The position numbers were made by a program, and so were the translations under genes. The notes under the pieces were generated by a model. It was given only the letters and a program-made list of their open reading frames with translations, was not told the origin of the DNA and searched no databases. 64,000 nucleotides of DNA from Mycobacterium gastri (GTDB lineage: Bacteria > Actinomycetota > Actinomycetes > Mycobacteriales > Mycobacteriaceae): positions 62,001 through 126,000 of the forward strand of contig NZ_LQOX01000147.1 in the NCBI RefSeq assembly GCF_002102175.1, in the 5' to 3' direction. This document shows, in pieces, positions 1 through 8,599 of the stretch (the stretch's first letter is position 1; each line of letters starts with the position of its first letter).

Positions 1-539
1 CACTGGCCCTGCCGGGTACCACCTTGACGCCGCCGACACCGGGGACAGCGGTGAATCCCGCGCTGACCAGCCCCACCGGAGCGACGCCGGGCCTGACCAG
101 CCCGACGGGGCTGGACCCGGCACTTGGCGCCGGCGCCAACGAGATTCCCATCACGACACCGGCCGGCCTGGACCCGGGGGCCGACGGCACCTACCCGATC
201 CTGGGAGACCCGTCATTGGGCTACGGGCCAGGCACCGGCTACGGGCCGGCCACCAGCCCGATCGGCACCGGCACCGGTGGCGCAGGAAGCAGCGGCGGCG
301 GCGGGCTCCTCAACGACGTGATGCAGGCGGCCAATCAGCTGGGCGCCGGGCAGGCCATCGACCTGCTGAAGGGCGTGCTGATGCCGTCCATCATGCAGGC
401 CATCCAGAACGGCGGCGCGGCGGCACCGGCTGCTGGCGCACCTGCCGTCGGTGCACCCGCCGTGGTTCCGCCCGCGGTGCCGGCGGCCGCCGCGCCGGTG
501 GTGGCACCGCCGGCAGTGCCGACGACGCCGATCGCCTGA
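1..539 (+). CDS. erp: Erp (exported repetitive protein), 3' part
   Basis: This is the C-terminal part of the mycobacterial exported repetitive protein (PirG, H37Rv Rv3810), a cell-surface protein linked to virulence and envelope integrity. The gene begins before the window; the reading frame is open from base 3. What is visible is a Pro/Gly/Thr-rich segment with PGLTS-type repeats (PALTSPT, PGLTSPT, then degenerate forms), a glycine-rich linker near base 290, a short more ordered block (LLNDVMQAANQLGAGQAIDL) and an Ala/Pro/Val tail. These match the known order of repeat region and C-terminal domain in Erp. The number of repeats varies among species and cannot be judged here because the start is missing. 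Confidence 0.88.
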   Translation, partial: LALPGTTLTPPTPGTAVNPALTSPTGATPGLTSPTGLDPALGAGANEIPITTPAGLDPGADGTYPILGDPSLGYGPGTGYGPATSPIGTGTGGAGSSGGGGLLNDVMQAANQLGAGQAIDLLKGVLMPSIMQAIQNGGAAAPAAGAPAVGAPAVVPPAVPAAAAPVVAPPAVPTTPIA

Positions 540-715
540 GGCCGCGCAGCCTCGAGGCAGCGTCGAGAAGAACGTCGGGACCTGTCACCTGACGGCACCG
601 CAGAGTCGCCCCGGACGGGCTGCACGTCATCACTCTGCGGTGTCGTCGACAGGTTTTCCCGATAAGTACCGTGTCGTCTCATTAGAAACATTAGACACAC
701 AAGTAACATTAGTTG

Positions 716-2356
716 GTGGCGTCTCGCAGCCGTGTCCCGACCATGCTGGTCACCGCTGTCGCCGCCACGGTGGTCATCGTCTCGTGGGTGCTGAACCGTC
801 CTCCTCACAGCACCCATGAGCGACTGCCCGCGCAGGACACCCAGCTCGTCGAGAAGCCGCTGATCGGCCTCGGCGGCGGTGTCACGGTACGCGAACTCAC
901 TCAGGAGACGCCGTTTTCGTTGGTCGCATTGACCGGTCACCTGGCCGGCACCTCGACGCGGGTGCGGGCCAAACGCCCGGACGGGTCATGGGGGCCTTGG
1001 TACCAAGCCGAGTATGAAACCGCGGCACCCGACACACCGGGCACAGACCCTGGTGGGGGGCCGCGCAGCACCGATCCGGTGTTCGTCGGCACCACGACGA
1101 CCGTCCAGGTCGCAGTCACCCGCCCGGCCGATGCGCCGGTGACCCGGCCGCCGGTGGCTGCCGAGACGAACCCGGACGGCCTCGGCTATCGCCCAGCCAC
1201 CAAGGAGCAACCGTTCGGGCAGAACATCTCCGCGATCCTCATCTCGCCACCGCAGACGCCGGCCCGAACACAGTGGACACCACCGACCGGGGTCACGATG
1301 CCCGGCCAAGCGCCGCCCATCATCAGCCGTGCGGAATGGGGAGCCGACGAGTCGCTGCGCTGCGGTAGCCCGCAATACGACCGGGCCGTTCGCGCCGCGG
1401 TGATCCACCACACCGCCGGCAGCAACGACTATTCGCCCCTGGAATCCGCCGGGATCGTCAAGGCGATTTACACGTATCACAGCAAGACACTGGGCTGGTG
1501 CGACATCGCCTACAACGCGCTGGTCGACAAGTACGGCCAGGTGTTCGAGGGCAGCGCCGGGGGCCTCACCAAAGCGGTCGAGGCGTTCCACACCGGCGGA
1601 TTCAACCGCGACACCTGGGGTGTGGCGATGATCGGCAACTTCGACGACGTCGCGCCGACACCGCTGCAACTCCGCGCCGTCGGGCGACTGCTCGGCTGGC
1701 GGCTGGGCATGGACGACGTCGACCCCAAGGGCACTGTGGAACTGGAGTCGGCCGGCAGCTCCTACACCACCTTTCCGGCTGGTGCGATCGCGCGGTTGCC
1801 GGCCATCTTCACCCACCGCGACGTCGGCAACACCGACTGCCCGGGCAATGCCGGTTATGCCCTGATGGACGAAATCCGGGACATCGCCGCACATTTCAAC
1901 GATCCCCCCGAGGAGTTGCTCAAGGCGCTCGAGGGCGGCGCGATCTACGAGCGCTGGCAGGCGCTGGGCGGGATGAACAGCGTGCTGGGCGCGCCGACCT
2001 CGCCGGAGGCCGAGGCAGCGGGCGCGGCACGCTATGCGACCTTCGCCAAGGGAGCGATGTACTGGTCGCCCGACACCGGCGCGCAGCCGGTCACCGGTGC
2101 GATTTATGACGCCTGGGCTTCGCTGAGCTACGAACGCGGGCCGCTCGGCCTGCCGACCAGCGCCGAGATCCAAGAACCGCTGCGGATCACCCAGAACTTC
2201 CAGCACGGCGTGTTGAACTTCGAACGGCTCACCGGCAACGTCAGCGAGGTCGTCGACGGAATCACGACGCCGCTGTCTCCCGTGTCCGCGCAACCCCCGA
2301 GCGGCCCCGCGGTCCCTCCCGAACACTTCTCGCTGCCAACGCATCCAGCGAACTGA
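716..2356 (+). CDS. Secreted amidase/PGRP-domain protein with LGFP repeats (Rv3811 orthologue)
   Basis: Predicted secreted peptidoglycan-binding or N-acetylmuramoyl-L-alanine amidase-type protein of 546 residues (H37Rv Rv3811, about 539). GTG at 716 is chosen; TTG at 713 is one codon earlier. Residues 8-28 form a hydrophobic signal or anchor (MLVTAVAATVVIVSWVL). A PGRP/Amidase_2 domain lies at about 200-400, with RAEWGADESLRCG, the Zn-ligand-like IHHTAG, and HRDVGNTDCPG, the typical end of the domain. Two LGFP-type repeats follow (LGGMNSVLGAPTSPE and SYERGPLGLPTSAE), a module of actinobacterial wall proteins thought to bind the envelope. It follows erp on the same strand. Catalytic activity is inferred from the retained His and Cys positions and is not proven. 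Confidence 0.9.
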   Translation: MASRSRVPTMLVTAVAATVVIVSWVLNRPPHSTHERLPAQDTQLVEKPLIGLGGGVTVRELTQETPFSLVALTGHLAGTSTRVRAKRPDGSWGPWYQAEYETAAPDTPGTDPGGGPRSTDPVFVGTTTTVQVAVTRPADAPVTRPPVAAETNPDGLGYRPATKEQPFGQNISAILISPPQTPARTQWTPPTGVTMPGQAPPIISRAEWGADESLRCGSPQYDRAVRAAVIHHTAGSNDYSPLESAGIVKAIYTYHSKTLGWCDIAYNALVDKYGQVFEGSAGGLTKAVEAFHTGGFNRDTWGVAMIGNFDDVAPTPLQLRAVGRLLGWRLGMDDVDPKGTVELESAGSSYTTFPAGAIARLPAIFTHRDVGNTDCPGNAGYALMDEIRDIAAHFNDPPEELLKALEGGAIYERWQALGGMNSVLGAPTSPEAEAAGAARYATFAKGAMYWSPDTGAQPVTGAIYDAWASLSYERGPLGLPTSAEIQEPLRITQNFQHGVLNFERLTGNVSEVVDGITTPLSPVSAQPPSGPAVPPEHFSLPTHPAN

Positions 2357-2369
2357 GGTCGGGTTAGTC

Positions 2370-4304
2370 TTGCGTCTCGTGCCGGAGACGCCGTATCTGA
2401 CGATCGATCTGGATCGGGTGCGCGACAATTTCGCGCAGCTGCAAGCCGCGCTGCCCGGCGCTTCGATCCGCTACGCGGTCAAGGCTAATCCGAGTGAACC
2501 CGTACTGCGTCTGCTCGCCACCGAAGGGGCCGCATTCGACGTTGCTTCGGTCGGCGAGATCCAGGCATGCCGTTCCGCCGGGATCGATGGTGGCCGGCTG
2601 ACATTCGGCAACACCGTCAAGAAGCCGTCGGAGGTGGCGCAGGCGTCGGCAAGCGGAGTGCGGCGGTTCGCGTTCGACACCGTTGCGGGGCTGACGCCAA
2701 TCGCCGAGCACGCCCCCGGAGCCGGCGTGGAATGTCGTATCGCTCCGCGGTTTCCGTCGTCGGTCACGCCGTTCGGCCACAAGTTCGGCTGCGCTCCCGA
2801 AGAGGCCGCCGGGCTGCTCGAACATGCCCGGCAACTGGGCTTGCGCCCCGAGGGCGTCTGTTTTCACGTCGGTTCCCAACAGCTCGACCCGGCCGCGTGG
2901 GAGCTCGGGATACGTTGTGCCGCTGACGTCTTCGCTGAGTTCGACGGCCTCACGGCGGTCAACGCCGGCGGCGGCTTCCCGATCGCCTATGCCGCCGACG
3001 CGCCAACACTCAGCGCCGTTGCCGAGACCATCAAGTCGGCGCTGGCACGCCATTTCGGCTCCCGTCATCCCCAGCTGGTGATCGAACCCGGCCGCGTGAT
3101 CGTGGGCTCAGCGGGGGTCATCAGCTCCGAAGTGGTGTCGGTGCGCACCGGTACCGATGGTCACCGTTGGGTGTACCTCGACATCGGTCGCTACCGGGGT
3201 CTTGCGGAGACGGAAAACGAGTACATCCGTTATCGCCTGAAGACCGAACGGGACGGCGACCCCGTCGCCGATGCGGTGCTCGCGGGACCGACCTGCGACG
3301 GCGACGACGTGCTCTACCGCAGCTACGCCCTTCCGGTGACGCTGCGTCCCGGCGACGGCGTGCAGATCGACGACGCCGGGGCCTACACGGCGAGCTACGC
3401 ATCGGTTGAGTTCAACGGATTTGCGCCGCTGCCAACCTATTTCGTCGGCGGAGCCGGTGGCGCTACGCCGGGCTGGGAGATCATCGAGCCGCTGGCGCCC
3501 GGACTGAGCCGACGTTGGCAACTGCACGAGGTCATCTGTGAGGCACGGACCCCATTCCAGCAATTGCTGATCGGCAAAACGGCCCAGGGTGTGGCGTTGT
3601 TCAGTGACGGCGAACGGCAGAGCACCGAGTTCAGCCAGCTGGTGTACCACGAGGCGTTGCTGGTGCCGGCGCTGCTGTTGGCGGAGCGGGTGGAGCGGGT
3701 ACTGGTCATTGGTTCCGGCGAAGGCGTGGTATGTCAGCTGGCGGTGGCCGCCGGAGCGGCACATGTCGATCACGTCGACATCGATCGGGATGCCGTTCGG
3801 CTCTGCGCGGAGCATCTACCCTACGGCTACCCGATGGACGAACTGCTCAGGGCCGAACAAGGATTCGGTCCGGTCACCGTACATTACCGTGACGGCAGGG
3901 AATTCGTGGCGCGGTCCACCGAGTGCTACGACGTCGTCGTAATCGATCTTCCCGACGAGCGCATCGGGCTGGCCCAGCACAACCGGTTGTACGACGTCGA
4001 CTTCCTCAGGAGATGCCGCGCAATCGGTCGGGTCGTCGTGTCCCAGGCCGGGTGCCCAACAGTGTGGCGCAACGAGCCATTGCGCCGGTCTTGGCGACGC
4101 TTTCATGAAATCTTTGACACCGTGGTCTATTTCGGTAGCGACGAGCACGAGTGGGCCTTTCTGTCCGGCCTTTCCGGCCCCATTTCCGACGATCCCGTCG
4201 CGGCGATGACGGCCCGATTGCCCGGGTTGGCGTACCGACCCCGCACCATCGACGCCGACTCGCTGGCCGGCTGCACGGTGCCACCAAAGTCGCTGCGCGG
4301 CTAG
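2370..4304 (+). CDS. Ornithine/DAP decarboxylase-like protein fused to an aminopropyltransferase-like domain
   Basis: A 644-residue two-domain protein. Residues 1-380 are a fold-III PLP decarboxylase (Orn/DAP/Arg decarboxylase group 2): YAVKAN with the PLP lysine at about 38, HVGSQQ, NAGGGFP, EPGRVIVG, and the active-site cysteine motif GPTCDGDD near 309. Residues 390-620 resemble spermidine synthase: YHEALLVPALL, the nucleotide-binding GSGEGV, the acidic VDIDRDAV, and DLPDE where spermidine synthases have their catalytic aspartate region. Inference: it makes a diamine or related amine and alkylates it, as a one-chain polyamine or metallophore-like route. The start is a TTG 13 bases after the previous gene; GTG at 2379 is an alternative. 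An MFS gene follows after a 54-base gap. H37Rv has PE_PGRS62 at this position and no such gene. Confidence 0.85.
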   Translation: MRLVPETPYLTIDLDRVRDNFAQLQAALPGASIRYAVKANPSEPVLRLLATEGAAFDVASVGEIQACRSAGIDGGRLTFGNTVKKPSEVAQASASGVRRFAFDTVAGLTPIAEHAPGAGVECRIAPRFPSSVTPFGHKFGCAPEEAAGLLEHARQLGLRPEGVCFHVGSQQLDPAAWELGIRCAADVFAEFDGLTAVNAGGGFPIAYAADAPTLSAVAETIKSALARHFGSRHPQLVIEPGRVIVGSAGVISSEVVSVRTGTDGHRWVYLDIGRYRGLAETENEYIRYRLKTERDGDPVADAVLAGPTCDGDDVLYRSYALPVTLRPGDGVQIDDAGAYTASYASVEFNGFAPLPTYFVGGAGGATPGWEIIEPLAPGLSRRWQLHEVICEARTPFQQLLIGKTAQGVALFSDGERQSTEFSQLVYHEALLVPALLLAERVERVLVIGSGEGVVCQLAVAAGAAHVDHVDIDRDAVRLCAEHLPYGYPMDELLRAEQGFGPVTVHYRDGREFVARSTECYDVVVIDLPDERIGLAQHNRLYDVDFLRRCRAIGRVVVSQAGCPTVWRNEPLRRSWRRFHEIFDTVVYFGSDEHEWAFLSGLSGPISDDPVAAMTARLPGLAYRPRTIDADSLAGCTVPPKSLRG

Positions 4305-4358
4305 CGTCTCCTGGCGAGCCCCCGGTCTAGAGTGCGGTGTCATGACCAGGTCTGGCGG

Positions 4359-5543
4359 ATGAGGGTCGGTCTGGTTCGACTGTCCGTGACGCGGGGATTG
4401 ATTTCGGCCGCGACCGCATCGATTGCGGTCGTCTGGCGCTACGCCGCATTCATCTTCACCGGTTCGGCGTTTCTCACCGGGTTGCTCGACACCGCCTATA
4501 CGTTGGCGTTTGCCGCGGCCTCCTATTGGTTGACGACCCGAGGCGCCGCACTGTCGGGGCGCACCTCGATCGTGGCGAGCGGGCTGGTGTCGGCGACGGT
4601 CACCATGGTGATGGCGCTGCTCATTCCGCTGCACCAGTACCTGTGGCTGCTGCTGCCGGCCATGGTGATCGGCGCGGTCACGGGGGTGAACTATCCGGCC
4701 TGGTACTCACAGCTGCGTCGCGGCCGTGACAGCAATGAGCTGTATGGACAGATCGGCCCGTATGAGGCCTTCCGCGTAGCGGCGATCCTCGGCGGCACCG
4801 CGGGCGGCGGACTGGTCGCCCACCTGCTGGGCCTGCAACCCGCGAGCTCGCTGATCGCCGTGGTGTTCGCGGCCGGCGGCGGGCTGGCGCTGACCTTCCC
4901 GCGACCGAATGCGGTAGCGGCGCCACATCGCAAGCAACCCGGAAATCCTGCCCACGCCGACGACCCGGTGGTCTATCACCGGGTCCGGCTCTTGTTTGGG
5001 CTGCTGGCCGCCTTACAACTGATGCTGGCGCCGATTGTGGCAGTGACGCCGGTGCTCGCGGTCGAAGGCGTCGACGGCGGCGTCGCGCAGGTAGGCGTGC
5101 TGTTCGCGTTGTACGCAACGGGCAGTGTCCTGCAGGTCTTCACGACGCGGGCGGCGGCCCGCGGCGTCGGCGTCCGTGTGCTGGTGACGGTGCCCCTGAC
5201 GCTGATGTTGACGTGCGCCGTTTTGGCCGCAGTCCGGGACACGATGGTGAGCGCCGGGTTGTTGATGGTCTCGTTCGGCTTCGGGGTAGCGTCGATTGGC
5301 ACGTTGATCAATGCCGAGATTCAATCGGCGGTGCACGAGTCGGTGCGGGATCGGCATGTCTCGACGCTCGCCCTCATCTTCTCCATACCTCTCGCGATTG
5401 GGAGCGGCCTGTGGGGCCTGGCAGCCGACTTCCTCGCGGTGCCGACCATCGCGACCATCACGACCCTCGTGACCGCCGCGATCGCGGCCCTGCTGCTGGT
5501 CTCCTGGCGGCGCGTGAGCGGCAGGTGGGGCAAATCACGGTGA
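4359..5543 (+). CDS. MFS transporter
   Basis: Integral membrane protein of about 394 residues with roughly 10-12 hydrophobic segments, in two halves joined by a charged, Pro-rich loop near residue 190-205 (FPRPNAVAAPHRKQPGNPAH). This is the layout of major facilitator superfamily permeases. ATG at 4359 is preferred; GTG at 4332 would add nine residues. It lies 54 bases after the decarboxylase/aminopropyltransferase fusion on the same strand, so the two are probably co-transcribed and the permease may export the amine product (inference). The substrate cannot be read from the sequence. The 3' end overlaps the convergent methyltransferase gene by nine bases. Confidence 0.8.
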   Translation: MRVGLVRLSVTRGLISAATASIAVVWRYAAFIFTGSAFLTGLLDTAYTLAFAAASYWLTTRGAALSGRTSIVASGLVSATVTMVMALLIPLHQYLWLLLPAMVIGAVTGVNYPAWYSQLRRGRDSNELYGQIGPYEAFRVAAILGGTAGGGLVAHLLGLQPASSLIAVVFAAGGGLALTFPRPNAVAAPHRKQPGNPAHADDPVVYHRVRLLFGLLAALQLMLAPIVAVTPVLAVEGVDGGVAQVGVLFALYATGSVLQVFTTRAAARGVGVRVLVTVPLTLMLTCAVLAAVRDTMVSAGLLMVSFGFGVASIGTLINAEIQSAVHESVRDRHVSTLALIFSIPLAIGSGLWGLAADFLAVPTIATITTLVTAAIAALLLVSWRRVSGRWGKSR

Positions 5544-6224
5544 ACCCGGGCGCTCCACCAGATAGGCCCGAGACGACGAGTTGTCGTCGTGAACGTCGGT
5601 GACGACGAACCCGAGGGAGCGGAGTTCGTCCATTTCCCAGTCATGGGTGACGTAGCAGGTTCCATTCCCCGCGTCGTCGTGCAGCACCACGATCCCGGTC
5701 GAGCCGCCAGGCCGGAGATCAGCCAGTCTTTGTCGTTCGATGGTGGACAGTTCGCCGCGGCGATCGGGACCTGACCGGTCCAGCAGCCACTCCAGCGAAT
5801 GAGTAGTGAAGTACAACGAACCACCCGGTCGCAGCACTCGGGCCGCTTCGCCCAGGATCCGGGTGCGGGTGGGGGGATCTGCGTAATCCAGGCCGTTGAA
5901 CGGGAAACACACCAGGTCGAAAATCCCGGCGGCCAGAGGCAGCCGCGCCGCATCGGCGACTAACACCGTTGCGCGACCCGCCGTGCGCTCGACCGCACGC
6001 CGGGCCAATTCGTGAACCAACTCCACTCCGACATAGCGACCGGCGCGCCAGCCGAACGCGAACCAGGTACGTCCGGTGCCTATTCCCAAATCGAGAACGC
6101 GAAGTTGTGCCCACTGGTCGGCAAAACGCCGCAGCAGCGCGCGTTCGTGATCGTCGGGATCCCAGCGGTCCGGGCCTGCGAAGGATCGCTCGCGGGTAGC
6201 CGACGGTTCGACCTTTCGGGACAC
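5535..6224 (-). CDS. Class I SAM-dependent methyltransferase
   Basis: A 229-residue Rossmann-fold methyltransferase. Motif I is LDLGIGTGRTW (about 45-55), the acidic motif II is VGVELV, VADAARLPLAAGIFDLVCFPFN covers motifs III-IV, and ARVLRPGGSLYFTTHS is the post-IV strand. These place it among Methyltransf_11/25-type small-molecule enzymes. The GTG start at 6224 is the first in frame. It is divergent from the 27-residue peptide operon, with 143 bases between them, and convergent with the MFS gene. The substrate is unknown; its location inside the polyamine-type island suggests a small amine or peptide (inference). Confidence 0.85.
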   Translation of the reverse strand: MSRKVEPSATRERSFAGPDRWDPDDHERALLRRFADQWAQLRVLDLGIGTGRTWFAFGWRAGRYVGVELVHELARRAVERTAGRATVLVADAARLPLAAGIFDLVCFPFNGLDYADPPTRTRILGEAARVLRPGGSLYFTTHSLEWLLDRSGPDRRGELSTIERQRLADLRPGGSTGIVVLHDDAGNGTCYVTHDWEMDELRSLGFVVTDVHDDNSSSRAYLVERPGSP

Positions 6225-6286
6225 GCGCGCAACTTAGCAGGCGCACGCCCCGACCCGGTCGGTTTGACCGTCGCCGGACACCGGGC

Positions 6287-6315
6287 TTGCAAAACAATCA
6301 ATCGATCGATAATAT
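6287..6315 (+). promoter_or_regulatory. Candidate sigma70-type promoter of the peptide operon
   Basis: TTGCAA (6287-6292) is followed after 17 bases by TAATAT (6310-6315), in a locally AT-rich stretch of an otherwise GC-rich window. The spacing is ideal for a primary-sigma promoter, and the start of transcription would fall near 6322. It directs transcription toward the 27-residue peptide and the two genes after it. Confidence 0.5.
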
Positions 6316-6323
6316 TTGGCGAC

Positions 6324-6346
6324 GACAGTGGCATATGGCAACTGTC
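6324..6346. promoter_or_regulatory. Operator-like imperfect palindrome before the peptide operon
   Basis: The arms GACAGT (6324-6329) and ACTGTC (6341-6346) flank a GGCATATGGCA core that is itself partly symmetric. The element sits right at the predicted transcription start, where a dimeric repressor would block initiation. No regulator gene is adjacent, so the cognate factor is unknown. Confidence 0.4.
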
Positions 6347-6367
6347 TTCATGTAAGGAGATTCCCCG

Positions 6368-6451
6368 ATGCAACAGCACGATTTTGTCGACGTCAGCGTC
6401 CCCCGGACGTCTGACGAGAGCGCGGAAGCCGTCTGGCTTGAATGGATGTGA
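6368..6451 (+). CDS. 27-residue peptide, candidate precursor or coupling peptide
   Basis: A short ORF with a very strong Shine-Dalgarno sequence (AAGGAGA at 6354-6360, seven bases before the ATG). The peptide starts MQQHDFVDVSVPR, has an acidic middle (SDESAE) and ends in the aromatic AVWLEWM. Its stop (TGA 6449-6451) overlaps the start of the next gene (ATG 6442), so the two are translationally coupled. An acidic leader-like front and a Trp-rich end, followed by a peptidase-fold gene, is a layout seen for ribosomally made, modified peptides. It could equally be a simple upstream peptide that tunes translation. No known precursor family is recognised. Confidence 0.55.
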   Translation: MQQHDFVDVSVPRTSDESAEAVWLEWM

Positions 6452-7413
6452 GTACTGATTTCGTGGCCGTCGGCGGCTCAACCGCCGACGGCCACGAAAT
6501 ACCCTGCAGCGCGGAGCGCCTTTCCCGCATCTTCGATGGCGAAGCACCCGTGATCGCCGTCGACCTCCCCGACCTGGTCGATTGGCTCAACGACGCCGGC
6601 ATCCCGGCTATCCCGCTCAACGAGATCGACTCCCTCGCCGACGGAGCCGTGGTCGCGGTCAACGCAAACCCCGACACGGTCGGGCTTGCGCTGAGGTCAC
6701 AACCGGGGGTGCGCAAGATCCACGTGGTCCAGTCCGTACATAACGGCGACGAGCACACGGTGCGCTACACGGTCGAGAAGCTATTGGCATCTGACCCGTT
6801 GTCCTGCGTCCAGCGCCAAGGCGATATCGCCGTAGCCATCAAGTCGTCGGGCGGCCATATCTCGTTCACCGGCGAGGGCACCGATCTGGCGGTCCGATCC
6901 CGCGGCCAGGCCGGCTTGATCCACCTGGACGACCCGACCATCAAGCCCGGAGAATGCCTATCGGCCCACTCCTTCTTCGAGATCGGGCTGGCTAACCTCA
7001 AGGCGGACCACGACAGCGCATTCCTCGTCGACGGCCATTGCCGGGCCATCGGCATGATCGCGTCGCGGGATCCGCAGTTGCGCGCCGGGCCCGAACCGGC
7101 GGAATGGGTGGAGCACCGCCGCGAGATCTCTCGCAAGGGTGTGGAGCTTCATATCAAAGACAACCAGCTCGTCCGGTGTCTGCTCGACGGCCGTGACATC
7201 AAGGACGACATCGCCCGGTGGACACGTGACTACGGTCTGCGCATCACCGAATGCTCCATCGGCACCAACCCACAGGTGCTCGCCGGCGCCGACTGGTCAC
7301 TGAACTCGCTGATGAACGAGGGTGCCCAGGGTATCCACGTCGGCTTCGGCCGACCCATCGACGGCATCCACTTCGACTTCATCTGCCCCGCCGTCGCCCT
7401 GGTCGCTGGGTGA
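6442..7413 (+). CDS. M29-like (aminopeptidase T/COG2309-type) protein
   Basis: A 323-residue protein whose C-terminus matches the core of the leucyl aminopeptidase/aminopeptidase T fold: SIGTNP (272-277), NEGAQGIHVGFGR (Glu293, His299) and GIHFDF (His310, Asp312). The Glu, His and His-x-Asp positions are where this family binds metal. The N-terminal 130 residues are a divergent nucleotide-fold-like region with no motif I recognise. It starts inside the 27-residue peptide ORF (10-base overlap) and is followed after 10 bases by another unknown gene. Inference: a metal-dependent peptidase or an M29-fold modifying enzyme (this fold also includes ring-cleaving dioxygenases). There is no H37Rv counterpart at this locus. 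Confidence 0.65.
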   Translation: MDVSTDFVAVGGSTADGHEIPCSAERLSRIFDGEAPVIAVDLPDLVDWLNDAGIPAIPLNEIDSLADGAVVAVNANPDTVGLALRSQPGVRKIHVVQSVHNGDEHTVRYTVEKLLASDPLSCVQRQGDIAVAIKSSGGHISFTGEGTDLAVRSRGQAGLIHLDDPTIKPGECLSAHSFFEIGLANLKADHDSAFLVDGHCRAIGMIASRDPQLRAGPEPAEWVEHRREISRKGVELHIKDNQLVRCLLDGRDIKDDIARWTRDYGLRITECSIGTNPQVLAGADWSLNSLMNEGAQGIHVGFGRPIDGIHFDFICPAVALVAG

Positions 7414-7423
7414 CCGATCGAAG

Positions 7424-8149
7424 ATGACGGCTACCGTCTACGCACTGCAGACGGTGCTGGGAACCACCGATTGCCAGTTGGTGGCCGACCCCGTCCACCG
7501 CGATCCCTGGGTGCCGGACCAGGCTTCCCGGTTGCTGTGGCGACGCATGTTGACCCGGGCCGCTGAACTGGAAGTCGACTGGGCGAGCGGGGAGGAATTC
7601 TGTTCCGACCCGCCGTTGGACCTTGGCCCGATCACCATGAACCGATTGTCGCCATTCAATGCCGCGGTGCGTCGGTTCGGTGTGCTCGACGGGTACCGCA
7701 GGTTGGCGTCGGCGGTGGTGCTCTTGGCGGTGTTGAGCAGCGAGGCACAGTCCCGCGGCGACTCGCTGGGAGCGGCTCGAATTCGGGGCAAGTACCTGAT
7801 CAACAGGTATGCACGGCATCACGGTGATCGGTGGCGGCTGCTGCCCCCGCCGGTTGACGCCAACGGCTGGGAGGATTTGCTGGCGGGTCGTGGGGCTCCG
7901 ACGCAACTACTGGTTCCCGTCACTGAAACCGTGGCCCGCTGGTACTCGATTGCGCCCGAGCCGGCAGTGTCGGCGGCGACTTACCGGCTGGAGCGTGCCG
8001 TCGCGGGCTGGACCACCGTCACAGAACACGCGACCGATCGCACCGGCGTGTCCGACGACTGCGGTCCGGCGTCCCGCATCGCAACGCACGTCACAGGATC
8101 GCCACCGCCACCACAATGCCCAACGCGAACTGCGCCGCCGCCACGATAA
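7424..8149 (+). CDS. Protein of unknown function in the peptide operon
   Basis: A 241-residue protein I do not recognise. The ATG at 7424 lies 10 bases after the M29-like gene, so the two form one operon; an earlier GTG-type start inside the upstream gene is possible but less likely. It is mostly helical in appearance, with a Trp/Arg-rich front (DQASRLLWRRMLTRAAELEVDW), a conserved-looking ITMNRLSPFNAAVRRFGVLDGYRR block and a small hydrophobic segment (LASAVVLLAVLSS, about 105-117). The last 30 residues are Pro/Thr-rich and lie partly over the 3' end of the opposite DUF350 gene (59-base overlap), so the true domain probably ends before that. It may act with the M29-like protein on the peptide (inference from position only). 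Confidence 0.6.
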   Translation: MTATVYALQTVLGTTDCQLVADPVHRDPWVPDQASRLLWRRMLTRAAELEVDWASGEEFCSDPPLDLGPITMNRLSPFNAAVRRFGVLDGYRRLASAVVLLAVLSSEAQSRGDSLGAARIRGKYLINRYARHHGDRWRLLPPPVDANGWEDLLAGRGAPTQLLVPVTETVARWYSIAPEPAVSAATYRLERAVAGWTTVTEHATDRTGVSDDCGPASRIATHVTGSPPPPQCPTRTAPPPR

Positions 8150-8546
8150 GACACTCGTAGCTGTATTCGTCGGCCTGGAACAACGTGTCCATGTCGATTC
8201 CGATGACCAGGGTCGCGATCCGCATCATCACCACCTGCGCGGCGATGCCCACTATGCCGAAGGTCGCCGACGCCAGCAGTCCCTCGGCCAGCCGGCCCGA
8301 CGACGAATAGATCGCCAGCACCACGATGAGCGCCATGCTCACCATCCCGGCGGCGGCCACGATGATGGCGTTGGGCTTACCCGCGCGGACCATCTTGCGT
8401 AACGGTCCCGGGGTGGTGAAGTCGATGGCGTGAAACCCGATGATCATCAGCACCAGACCGAGGATCGAGTACAACACGACGGCGCCGACCCCGCGACCGA
8501 GCCAACTCCAGTAGTCCGAATGCAGCGCCACGATGGTCGTCGTCAT
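8091..8546 (-). CDS. DUF350 membrane protein (YjfL-like)
   Basis: A 151-residue integral membrane protein with four hydrophobic segments (about 18-40, 57-80, 88-110, 128-150), the layout of the DUF350 family. In E. coli the DUF350 protein YjfL is encoded next to YjfM (DUF1190) and the ATP-grasp YjfC, and the same three families are adjacent here. It is the last gene of the operon, 53 bases after the ATP-grasp gene. DUF350 proteins also occur beside polyamine-synthesis genes in other bacteria. Function unknown; a membrane role in handling the ligase product is inferred. Confidence 0.8.
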   Translation of the reverse strand: MTTTIVALHSDYWSWLGRGVGAVVLYSILGLVLMIIGFHAIDFTTPGPLRKMVRAGKPNAIIVAAAGMVSMALIVVLAIYSSSGRLAEGLLASATFGIVGIAAQVVMMRIATLVIGIDMDTLFQADEYSYECLIVAAAQFALGIVVAVAIL

Positions 8547-8599
8547 CGAAGATCAGCTCCGTTTCATTTGGCGGAAAGGTTTCATTTCAGCGGAATGGC

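Noticed and set aside
335..940. Long minus-strand frames opposite erp and the amidase gene
   Set aside because: They are GC-skew shadows: Arg/Pro/Gly-rich, no domain, and they cover better-supported genes.
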